From positions 129,531 through 193,530 of the forward strand of contig NZ_JANAVP010000003.1 in assembly GCF_024213665.1 (NCBI RefSeq): DNA of 64,000 nt, in the 5' to 3' direction. The stretch comes from Streptomyces sp. A3M-1-3 (lineage in GTDB: Bacteria > Actinomycetota > Actinomycetes > Streptomycetales > Streptomycetaceae). Within the stretch, counting starts at the first letter, position 1. Each line of letters opens with the position of its first letter. This document shows positions 57,520-64,000 of the stretch, in pieces. Below the pieces are notes generated by a model. The model searched no databases, was not told where the DNA came from, and worked only from the letters and a program-made list of their open reading frames with translations. The translations under genes and the position numbers were made by a program.

Positions 57520-58158
57520 CGTCCGGCACGCTGTGCGTCGCCTGGCCTCGCGCTTGGTGCGGCGGCGGTCCTTGCGGAGTTCCACCATCGCGTACAGCGT
57601 CGGGACCAGCAGGAGCGTGAGCAGGGTCGACGTGATCAGGCCGCCGATCACCACCACCCCTGCACCCGGTACTGGTTGATCAGGTCGATCAGCACGATCG
57701 CGTTGGTGACCACGATGCCGATGAGCATCAGCATGCCGATCATCGCCGGGACGCCCATCGGGGTGCCCGTGACGACGAGGAGGCCGATGGCTCCCGTCGC
57801 AGCGAACGGGATCGAGACCAGCAGGATCAGCGGCTGGATGAGCGAACGGAACGTCGCCACCAGCAGCATGAAGACGATCGCGGTGACTCCTCCCCCCGGA
57901 TGAATCCGGGGGGTGCGTCAGTACACAGCCGGGGTGACCGGGCGATCATGCACGGCCGGTTCTGATCCAGCTACTCGCCGGGTCCTGCGGCGGCGCGCCC
58001 CTCGGTGTCGTGAAGGACGACATCGAGAACCAGAAACGCCCCGCCTGAAGGCCGAGATTCCTTCGAAGATCAGGGATGGCACCGAAGACGAGCGCGACGA
58101 TCGAGATCAGCCCGATCAAGGCCCGTTGCGCGAGGCTGAATCTGGACAGCCAGGACAT
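57520..58158 (-). pseudogene. RND efflux transporter reduced to its two ends
   Basis: On the minus strand ATG 58158 opens MSWLSRFSLAQRALIGLIS then IVALVFGAI, the first transmembrane helix of an HAE1-type RND pump. The frame then turns into unrelated sequence. From about 57890 the frame resumes as GVTAIVFMLLVATFRSLIQ through IGIVVTNAIVLIDLINQYR, a late membrane block. It skips some 45 residues with a frame change and ends with VVVIGGLITSTLLTLLLVP then TLYAMVELRK. Of roughly 1,030 residues about 140 remain. An insertion-sequence-like hairpin marks the junction at 57892-57913. The interval 57914-58065 is unrecognised. Confidence 0.88.
57892..57913 (-). mobile_element. Hairpin resembling an IS200/IS605-family right end
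   Basis: Ten-base perfect arms (CCCCCCGGAT with ATCCGGGGGG) and a GA loop, followed on the minus strand by GAGGAGTCAC. Subterminal hairpins followed by GGAGGA and a TCAA/TCAC-like cleavage site are usual at right ends of IS200/IS605 elements. It abuts the resumed RND coding frame. No tnpA or tnpB is found nearby. Confidence 0.5.
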
Positions 58159-58308
58159 GGGAGGGTCTCTCTTCTGTGGCTTACGAGGCAGGAGGGGCGC
58201 GCAGTAAGCGCCCGTCTCTACCTTCGGCCACCGGGAAGGGGGATTCCTCGCTCCCAGGTCTCTTTCCTTATGCGGCGTATACCGCGGCTGGAGTACGGGG
58301 GTGGGCGC

Positions 58309-59016
58309 TCACTCCACCCTTGGACGTACCAGGCCCGATTCGTAGGCGACGACCACCAGCTGGGCCCGGTCCCGGGCGCCGAGCTTCGCCATCGCCCGGT
58401 TCACATGCGTCTTGACGGTGAGCGGGCTGACCTCCAGGCGCCGCGCGATCTCGTCGTTGGAGTGCCCGCCCGCGACCAGGACGAGGACCTCGCGCTCGCG
58501 GACGGTCAGCGCGGCCAGCCGCTCGGAGTGCGCGCGGCCCTGGTCGCCGTCGCCGTCCGAACCGCCGCCCTGCGCCAGGCCCCCTCCTTGCTTCAAAAAC
58601 GTCGCGATCAGGCCCTTGGTCGCCACCGGGGAGAGCAGCGCCTCGCCCGCCGCGGCGATGCGGATGGCGCCCAGCAGCTCCTCCGGCTCCGCGCCCTTGC
58701 CGAGAAAGCCGGAGGCGCCCGCGCGCAGCGACTGCACCACGTACTCGTCGACCTCGAAGGTCGTCAGCATCACGACGCGTACTTCCGCGAGGGCCGGATC
58801 GGCGCTGATCAGCCGGGTGGCGGCGAGGCCGTCCGTACCCGGCATCCGGATGTCCATCAGGACGACGTCCGCCCGCTCGGAGCGTGCGAGCAGTACGGCC
58901 TCGGCGCCGTCGGACGCCTCGCCGACGACCTCCATGTCGGGTTCGGAGTTCACCAGCACCTTGAACGCACTGCGCAGCAGCGCCTGGTCGTCGGCGAGCA
59001 GCACCCTGATCGTCAT
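58309..59016 (-). CDS. NarL-family response regulator
   Basis: 235 residues: receiver with LLADDQALLRSAF, VVLMDIRMPGTDGL (phospho-acceptor Asp) and FLGKGAEPEEL (Lys). A Gly/Asp-rich linker follows (QGGGSDGDGDQG). The LuxR helix-turn-helix is LTVREREVLVLVAGGHSNDEIARRLEVSPLTVKTHVNRAM. ATG 59016 overlaps the kinase stop (ATGA). Adjacent to the RND pump remnant, which may once have been its target. Confidence 0.94.
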   Translation of the reverse strand: MTIRVLLADDQALLRSAFKVLVNSEPDMEVVGEASDGAEAVLLARSERADVVLMDIRMPGTDGLAATRLISADPALAEVRVVMLTTFEVDEYVVQSLRAGASGFLGKGAEPEELLGAIRIAAAGEALLSPVATKGLIATFLKQGGGLAQGGGSDGDGDQGRAHSERLAALTVREREVLVLVAGGHSNDEIARRLEVSPLTVKTHVNRAMAKLGARDRAQLVVVAYESGLVRPRVE

Positions 59017-60275
59017 TGTTCCTCCCCCGACCCCGTGCGGGCCTTGACCGGCAGTATCGCCTGTACGCGAAAGCCGCCGCCGTAGCGGGGACCGGCCGAG
59101 CAGCTGCCGCCGAGGGCGGTGGCCCGTTCGCGCATGCCCATCAGCCCGTGGCCGCCGCCGTCCTCCGGGGGCCGGGCGTCCGTACCCGTGCCCGTGCGGT
59201 CGCCGTTGCCGTTGCCATTGCCGTTGTCCAGGACGGTGACCTCGACGCAGGAGCCGACCCGTACGACGCTGACCTCCGCCTTCGCTCCGGCTCCGGCGTG
59301 CTTCTGCACGTTGGTCAGCGCCTCCTGGATCACCCGGTACGCGGCCAGGTCGACGGCCGCGGGGAGCGGGCCGTCCTCGCTGCGGGCCACCTCCACCGGG
59401 AGGCCCGCGTGCCGGAAGGTGTCCACCAGCGCGTCGAGGACGGCGAGTCCCGGCGCCGGTTCGGTCGGCGCCTCCGGGTCGCCGGACTGGCGCAGCAGGC
59501 CGACGGTGGCGCGGAGTTCGTTCAGGGCCGAGCGGCTGGCCTCGCGCACATGGGCGAGCGCCTCCTTGGCCTGGTCCGGGCGCTTGTCCATGACATGGGC
59601 GGCCACCCCGGCCTGGACGTTGACCAGGGCGATGTGGTGGGCGACGACGTCGTGCAGGTCGCGGGCGATGCGCAGCCGCTCCTCGGCGACGCGGCGGCGG
59701 GCCTCCTCCTCGCGGGTCCGCTCGGCGCGTTCGGCTCGTTCGCGGATGGCGTCGATGAAGGCGCGCCGGCTGCGGACGGCGTCGCCCGCGGCGGCGGCCA
59801 TGCCGGTCCACGCGAAGATGCCGAGGTTTTCCTGGGCGTACCAGGGCAGTGGGCCGGCGAGCATCGCCGCCCCGGTCAGGCCGGTCATGGTCAGCAGGCC
59901 GACCCGCCAGGTGGTGGGGCGGTCGGTGCGGGAGGCCACGGTGTAGAGGGCGACGACGGCGCACATCGCGACCGGGGCGCGCGGCTCACCGGTGATCAGC
60001 TCGACGAGGGAGACGGCGCCGGTGGCCGCGAGCACGGCCATGGGACGGCGGCGGCGGAAGATCAGCGCGACCGCGCCCAGGACCATCAGCGCGAGGCTGA
60101 GGGCGTCGGGGGTGCGGGTGCCGAAGGTCGGGCCGTGCGGTCCGTGCGGGTCGGCGAACGATCCGACGGTCATCGCGACAAGCACGGCGAGCGCGAGGGC
60201 GGCGTCGAGCGCGAGCGGATAGTCGCGCAGCCGGTGCCGCGTGCGGGCCAGGCCCGGTCCGAAGGTGGTCGTCAC
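59013..60275 (-). CDS. Two-component sensor histidine kinase
   Basis: About 420 residues. Five or six membrane helices to about residue 165. A HisKA_3 box RLRIARDLHDVVAHHIALVNVQAGVAAHV holds the phospho-His. The ATPase domain has YRVIQEALTNVQKHAG (N-box) and HGLMGMRERATALGG. The G1 box is unusual, VLDNGNGNGNGDRTGTGTD, with an Asn-Gly run encoded by a TTGCCG-type microsatellite. GTG 60275 (VTTTFGPGLART) is preferred; GTG 60305 is possible. Neither has a clear ribosome-binding site. Confidence 0.92.
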   Translation of the reverse strand: MTTTFGPGLARTRHRLRDYPLALDAALALAVLVAMTVGSFADPHGPHGPTFGTRTPDALSLALMVLGAVALIFRRRRPMAVLAATGAVSLVELITGEPRAPVAMCAVVALYTVASRTDRPTTWRVGLLTMTGLTGAAMLAGPLPWYAQENLGIFAWTGMAAAAGDAVRSRRAFIDAIRERAERAERTREEEARRRVAEERLRIARDLHDVVAHHIALVNVQAGVAAHVMDKRPDQAKEALAHVREASRSALNELRATVGLLRQSGDPEAPTEPAPGLAVLDALVDTFRHAGLPVEVARSEDGPLPAAVDLAAYRVIQEALTNVQKHAGAGAKAEVSVVRVGSCVEVTVLDNGNGNGNGDRTGTGTDARPPEDGGGHGLMGMRERATALGGSCSAGPRYGGGFRVQAILPVKARTGSGEEQ

Positions 60276-60377
60276 GTCAAGCAACGGTACGGCGTACCCC
60301 GCCACCCCAGAACCAGCCTGCGACGGGACGGGGCCCGGCAGGATTTCCCCTCCCCGCCCCGGGGGCCCCGCAGCGCG

Positions 60378-60413
60378 CTGCCCCGCTCCCTATGGTGCGT
60401 GGGGGCGGGGCAG
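60378..60413 (-). terminator. Possible terminator after pspAA
   Basis: CTGCCCCGC (60378-60386) pairs with GCGGGGCAG (60405-60413) about 25 bases beyond the pspAA stop. No T-run follows. Confidence 0.5.
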
Positions 60414-60437
60414 TGGGTGTTGGAGGGTGGGTTGTGG

Positions 60438-60716
60438 TCAGCCGGGGATGAGGCCGTCGTCGCTCAGCATCTCGCGGACCTCTTCGAGCGTCGCCTCAGG
60501 CGCGGGCAGGATCAGATCGGACGGCTCCAGGGCCGCGTCCGGCAGGGGTTCGCCCAGTTCGCGCACCTTGTCGAGCAGTGCGTTCAGGGTGCGCCGGAAG
60601 CCGGGCTGGTCACCGCTCTCCATCTCGGCGAGCAGCTCGTCGTCCAGCTTGTTGAGTTCGGTGAGGTGGCTGTCGGCCAGGCTCACCTGCCCCTCCCCCA
60701 TGATCCGTACGATCAC
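60438..60716 (-). CDS. pspAA: PspA-associated protein PspAA
   Basis: 92 residues, MIVRIMGEGQVSLADSHLTELNKLDDELLAEMESGD, followed by a helix and an acidic end. This matches the PspAA family found immediately downstream of pspA in actinobacteria. ATG 60716. Gap to the pspA stop is 27 bases, so one transcript. Likely helps PspA in membrane stress response. Confidence 0.9.
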   Translation of the reverse strand: MIVRIMGEGQVSLADSHLTELNKLDDELLAEMESGDQPGFRRTLNALLDKVRELGEPLPDAALEPSDLILPAPEATLEEVREMLSDDGLIPG

Positions 60717-60743
60717 GACGCTCTCCTTCGTGAGGCGCGGGGA

Positions 60744-61538
60744 CTACTGCTTGTCGAACTTGTGCTGGGTCGGCGACTGCTGCGCGGCGTCCTGCGGGTC
60801 GGCGCCGCCTTCGATGGCCTGCTTCGGCGCGGAGCCGCCCGCGAGCTCGGCCTTCATCCGCTGCAGCTCCAGCTCTACATCAGTACCACCGGAGATGCGG
60901 TCCAGCTCGGCGGCGATGTCGTCCTTCGCCATCCCGGACGGGTCGTCCAGGGCGCCGGAGGCCATCAGCTCGTCGATCGCGCCGGCCCGTGCCTGGAGCT
61001 GGGCGGTCTTGTCCTCGGCCCGCTGGATCGCCAGGCCGACGTCGCCCATCTCCTCGGAGATACCGGAGAACGCCTCGCCGATCCGGGTCTGCGCCTGCGC
61101 GGCGGTGTACGTGGCCTTGATGGTCTCCTTCTTGGTACGGAAGGCGTCGACCTTGGCCTGGAGGCGCTGAGCGGCCAGGGTGAGCTTCTCCTCCTCGCCC
61201 TGCAGCGTCTGGTGCTGCGTCTCCAGGTCCGTGACCTGCTGCTGCAGCGCGGCCCGGCGGGACAGCGCCTCGCGCGCCAGGTCCTCGCGGCCCAGGGCCA
61301 GCGCCTTGCGGCCCTGGTCCTCCAGCTTGGTCGACTGGCCCTGCAGCTGGTTGAGCTGCAGTTCGAGGCGCTTGCGGGAGGTCGCCACGTCGGCGACTCC
61401 ACGGCGTACCTTCTGAAGCAGCTCCAGCTGCTTCTGGTACGAGTAATCGAGGGTCTCGCGCGGATCCTCGGCCCGGTCAAGGGCCTTGTTTGCCTTCGCG
61501 CGGAAGATCATCCCCATACGCTTCATGACACCGCTCAT
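60744..61538 (-). CDS. pspA: Phage shock protein A (PspA/IM30)
   Basis: 264 residues, almost wholly alpha-helical coiled coil: MKRMGMIFRAKANKALDRAEDPRETLDYSYQ (membrane-binding helix and the conserved region), then long heptad segments rich in Q, L, R and E, and a disordered tail. PspA is an ESCRT-III-like protein that stabilises stressed membranes. ATG 61538. The upstream 270 bases contain no gene. Confidence 0.95.
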   Translation of the reverse strand: MSGVMKRMGMIFRAKANKALDRAEDPRETLDYSYQKQLELLQKVRRGVADVATSRKRLELQLNQLQGQSTKLEDQGRKALALGREDLAREALSRRAALQQQVTDLETQHQTLQGEEEKLTLAAQRLQAKVDAFRTKKETIKATYTAAQAQTRIGEAFSGISEEMGDVGLAIQRAEDKTAQLQARAGAIDELMASGALDDPSGMAKDDIAAELDRISGGTDVELELQRMKAELAGGSAPKQAIEGGADPQDAAQQSPTQHKFDKQ

Positions 61539-61809
61539 GGGCTTCGCGCGCCCCCTTCTGACGGACTCCGGCTCCAGCACTCCAACAGAACCCACAGTAC
61601 GGGCCCTGCCTCCATTACCGCACTGTTCGAGCGCGGATGCGCTCCTCCTCCAGGACGACTGTTGACGGGCGTCCTCAGGCGTACGGAGTAGGTGTCGCTC
61701 AGGGAAACTCCCGGCCACGTCCGCTCTGCCCCCATTACGACGCGTGACGTTGCCCGATCGTTCCCCGCGGGGGTGGGGTCCATGCCCGCCACCCCGTACC
61801 CTTGGTTCT

Positions 61810-62409
61810 GTGTTCCGTAGCCGTTCCAAGGAAGAGAGGCCCGCCCCCACCGCCAAGGTGGCGCCGGACCTCTCCAAGCAGCCCCGTGACCCGCAGGCCC
61901 CCAAGGGCCGCCCCACGCCGAAGCGCAGCGTCGCCCAGACGCAGCGCCGTTCCGTGGTGGCCTCTACAGGCAACCGCAAGGAGGACGCGAAGCGTGCGCG
62001 GGAGCGCCGCCGTGCCGACCTCGCCCGGCAGCGCGAAGCACTCGCGAGCGGTGACGAGCGCTATCTGCCGGCCCGCGACAAGGGCCCGGTGCGCCGTTTC
62101 GTGCGTGACTTCGTCGACTCGCGCTTCTGCATCGCCGAGTTCTTCCTGCCGCTCGCGGTGGTGATCCTGGTCCTCAGCATGATCCGGATGTCCAACATCC
62201 AGAACATCGCGCTGCTGCTCTGGCTCGGCGTCATCATCATGATCGTCATCGACTCGATCGGCATCTGGCTCCGGCTCAAGAAGCAGCTCGCCGAGCGCTT
62301 CCCGAACGAGCCCAAGCGCGGCGCCGTCGCCTACGGCCTGATGCGTACGCTCCAGATGCGCCGGCTGCGTCTGCCGAAGCCGCAGGTCAAGCGCGGAGAG
62401 CGGCCCTGA
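61810..62409 (+). CDS. DUF3043 membrane protein
   Basis: 199 residues. Basic N-terminal half (VFRSRSKEERPAPTAKVA, KRARERRRADLARQREALASGDERYLPARDKGP), then two helices (FFLPLAVVILVLSMIRM and IALLLWLGVIIMIVIDSIGIWLRL). DUF3043 signature VRRFVRDFVDSRFCIAEFFLP. GTG 61810 is used; TACCCT ends 7 bases upstream, so leaderless translation is likely. Function unknown. Confidence 0.9.
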   Translation: MFRSRSKEERPAPTAKVAPDLSKQPRDPQAPKGRPTPKRSVAQTQRRSVVASTGNRKEDAKRARERRRADLARQREALASGDERYLPARDKGPVRRFVRDFVDSRFCIAEFFLPLAVVILVLSMIRMSNIQNIALLLWLGVIIMIVIDSIGIWLRLKKQLAERFPNEPKRGAVAYGLMRTLQMRRLRLPKPQVKRGERP

Positions 62410-63212
62410 GTACAGCCTTCTCCGGGGGCGCCGGCTTCGAAGGCGCTTCCTCCGCATGGCTCAAGGGCGTGGGCGGACTGCGCAACACCGTCCGTCAGGA
62501 GCTCGTCGCCCGCCAGGTCGACGAGCAGCTCGCGGCACGCTTCCCGGTCGGGCAGCGGCTGCGGGTCCTCGACGTCGGTATGGGGCAGGGCACTCAGGCG
62601 CTGCGGCTGGCCCGGGCCGGACACAAGGTGACCGGGCTGGAGTCGGACCCGGACATGCTGAACGCGGCGCGTGACGCGCTGGCCGGTGAGCCGGCGGGCA
62701 TCCGCGAGCGCGTGCGGCTGATCGAGGGCGACGGCCGGGACACCGGGGTGCACTTCCTGCCGGGCAGCTTCGACGTCGTGCTCTGCCACGGCGTTCTGAT
62801 GTACGTACAGGAGCCGGACGCGATGCTCGCGGGCCTGGCCCGGATGCTGGCCCCCGGCGGTCTGCTGTCCCTGCTGGTACGGAACGCCGACGCGCTCGCG
62901 ATGCGGCCGGGCCTGTCCGGGGACTGGCCGACGGCGCTCGCCGCGTTCGACACCGACGCGTACACCAACCGCCTGGGCCTGGAGGTCCGCGCGGACCGGC
63001 TGGACGCGCTGACCAAGACGCTCGCCGGTATCGGCGCCCCGCTGCATGCCTGGTACGGGGTGCGGGTGTTCAGTGACACCGCGGCCGGCGACGCCGAGCT
63101 TCCGGCGGCCGAGGAGCTGGAGCAACTGCTGGCCGCGGAGGACCGGGCCGGGCGCACCGATCCGTACCGCCGGGTCGCCGCACTGATCCATCTCTGCGGA
63201 GTGCGCGGCTGA
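62406..63212 (+). CDS. Class I SAM-dependent methyltransferase, probable CTG start
   Basis: Rossmann methyltransferase: RVLDVGMGQGTQALRLARAGHKVTGLESD (SAM motif I and acidic ribose ligand), IEGDGRD, FDVVLCHGVLMYV and LAPGGLLSLLVRN. In frame before the first GTG (62469) the DNA encodes STAFSGGAGFEGASSAWLKG, a plausible N-terminus with no ATG, GTG or TTG. CTG 62406 has GGAGAG five bases upstream and overlaps the DUF3043 stop (CTGA). I take it as the start, giving 268 residues; the fallback is GTG 62469 (247 residues). Substrate unknown. Confidence 0.85.
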   Translation: MSTAFSGGAGFEGASSAWLKGVGGLRNTVRQELVARQVDEQLAARFPVGQRLRVLDVGMGQGTQALRLARAGHKVTGLESDPDMLNAARDALAGEPAGIRERVRLIEGDGRDTGVHFLPGSFDVVLCHGVLMYVQEPDAMLAGLARMLAPGGLLSLLVRNADALAMRPGLSGDWPTALAAFDTDAYTNRLGLEVRADRLDALTKTLAGIGAPLHAWYGVRVFSDTAAGDAELPAAEELEQLLAAEDRAGRTDPYRRVAALIHLCGVRG

Positions 63213-63254
63213 GTCAGGCGTAAGGGGCGCTGCGTGCGTCCTGTCCGGCGTGAC

Positions 63255-63608
63255 CACAGCGAGACGGTCGTCGGCCACCGCGGCTCGAAGCTGTCCGGCG
63301 GTGAGCGCCAGCGGGTGGCGATCGCGCGGGCGCTGCTGCGCCGGCCCCGGCTGCTGTTGCTCGACGAGGCGACCTCCCAGCTCGACGCGGTCAACGAGAT
63401 GGCGCTGCGCGATGTGGTGGCGGAGGCCGCGCGGGACACGACGGTGCTGGTGGTGGCGCACCGGCTGTCCACGGTGACGCCGGCGGACCGGATCGTGGTG
63501 ATGGAGGCGGGAAAGGTGCGGGCGGTGGGCACCCACGCCGAGCTGGTGGCGGGCGATCCGCTGTACGGCGAGCTGGCGGCCACTCAGTTCCTCGCCGCCA
63601 CCCCGTGA
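63255..63608 (+). pseudogene. ABC transporter ATPase fragment (exporter type)
   Basis: Only the second half of a nucleotide-binding domain is present: [19 protein letters not shown] (signature), [18 protein letters not shown] (Walker B with catalytic Glu), [14 protein letters not shown] (H-loop) and a normal C-terminus ([23 protein letters not shown]). No membrane domain or Walker A lies upstream, where the methyltransferase ends 40 bases before. A start at GTG 63234 could express it, but it could not bind ATP alone. Confidence 0.82.
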
Positions 63609-63647
63609 TCGGCCCCCGGCACGCACGCCCCCGGCCCCCGGCGCACG

Positions 63648-63690
63648 GCCACGCCCGCCGTCCCCTGGCGGGAGCGACGGGCGTGGCTCT
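63648..63690. terminator. Terminator between convergent genes
   Basis: GCCACGCCCG (63648-63657) pairs with CGGGCGTGGC (63678-63687), followed by TCTCTT on the plus strand. It separates the ABC relic from the hypothetical gene. Confidence 0.75.
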
Positions 63691-63716
63691 CTTACGTCGG
63701 GTACGTCGGGGGTTCG

Positions 63717-63926
63717 TCAGGCGTTCTCGGCGTGCAGGCTCATCGGGCCGTAGACCTTCGCGCCGTCCTCGAACAGGGACACCTGGTCCGCACCGCCCTC
63801 GACGAGGTCCTTCCAGACCTCACCGATCCAGGACTCCGCGTCTCCCTGGGTGGTGAACTCCTCCGGCTGTACCGCCGGTTCCGTCTCCGTCCCGTCGGAC
63901 TTCTCGAACCGCCACGTCCACGCCAT
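63717..63926 (-). CDS. Small hypothetical protein
   Basis: 69 residues, MAWTWRFEKSDGTETEPAV then FTTQGDAESWIGEVWKDLVEGGADQVSLFED, ending MSLHAENA. ATG 63926 follows AGGAGG. Acidic, soluble, no cysteine, no known motif. The composition and strong ribosome-binding site support a real gene. Confidence 0.75.
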   Translation of the reverse strand: MAWTWRFEKSDGTETEPAVQPEEFTTQGDAESWIGEVWKDLVEGGADQVSLFEDGAKVYGPMSLHAENA

Positions 63927-64000
63927 GTCGCCTCCTGGGTCCGGCCACTTCGTCATCACAGCCTGCCCGCAGAGTAGCCGGGCGCGCACCAGCCGCGGTG

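Noticed and set aside
57914..58065. TnpB or omega-RNA remnant inside the RND pseudogene
   Set aside because: The adjacent hairpin suggests it, but no TnpB motif could be read in any frame of this short stretch.
59016..61691. 891-codon plus-strand open frame
   Set aside because: Covers the sensor kinase, pspAA and pspA on the opposite strand; low-complexity residues and no domain.

Overview
The window is chromosomal DNA from a Streptomyces or a very close relative. The evidence is very high G+C with strong third-position bias, frequent GTG/TTG starts, several leaderless promoters (a -10 hexamer about 7 bases before the start codon), an XRE/DUF397 regulatory set, a trp attenuator of Streptomyces type, PASTA kinase, PspA/PspAA and an actinobacterial qcrCAB/ctaCDFE respiratory cluster. 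From memory, gene order matches the core region of Streptomyces coelicolor running roughly from thiG to a downstream methyltransferase; no alignment was run.

Layout. 1-7.7 kb: 3' end of thiG, a leaderless PASTA Ser/Thr kinase, endonuclease IV, a His-rich DUF4396 membrane protein behind a CsoR-like copper operator, a molybdopterin oxidoreductase, bacterioferritin and its ferredoxin (iron box), and class II DAHP synthase. 7.3-9.3 kb: ATPase/XRE/DUF397 set, a hydrolase relic and a membrane protein. 9.4-13.2 kb: an intact trpL attenuator in front of a wrecked anthranilate synthase (TrpE-TrpG fusion) gene. That gene is split by a 1.7-kb lower-G+C insert carrying two exported-protein genes, and its 3' half has further frameshifts. 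13.2-14.6 kb: non-coding DNA made of GGCCGCAGGCC-type repeats and a perfect 212-bp inverted repeat. 14.6-30.4 kb: pfkA, MacRS-type two-component system, acyltransferase, esterase, glucokinase, ArsA-like ATPase, SRPBCC protein, phosphoesterase, acyl-CoA ligase, cholesterol oxidase and GT4 glycosyltransferase. 30.5-41.5 kb: GT87 enzyme, gluzincin lipoprotein, two NlpC/P60 hydrolases, NYN protein, rhomboid, Lrp-like protein, a class V aminotransferase behind a SAM-IV-type riboswitch, and trpD. 41.6-50.9 kb: cytochrome bc1 (qcrCAB) and aa3 oxidase (ctaCDFE) genes with an L,D-transpeptidase and a receiver-like protein between them. 51.2-57.4 kb: cysteine desulfurase-TusA fusion, PfkB kinase, large anchored protein, erpA and nadA. 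57.5-64 kb: a collapsed RND efflux gene containing an IS200/IS605-like hairpin, a NarL-type two-component system, pspAA/pspA, DUF3043, a methyltransferase that seems to start at CTG, and an ABC transporter relic.

How the parts fit. Iron and Fe-S handling recurs (bfr, bfd, erpA, NifS-TusA, and nadA, which needs a [4Fe-4S] cluster), as does respiration. Envelope maintenance is the other theme (PASTA kinase, NlpC/P60 pair, Ldt, PspA, MacRS).

The most unusual material is: (1) the broken trpEG with its live-looking attenuator and the insert that broke it; (2) the 1.4-kb inverted-repeat region beside it; (3) repeated invasion of gene 3' ends and linkers by 12-20 bp tandem repeats and small palindromes, including an in-frame insertion in the aminotransferase; (4) probable operators before the DUF4396 gene (CsoR) and nadA (three CGTCA...GAC copies). 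I found no CRISPR array, complete transposase, tRNA or rRNA.
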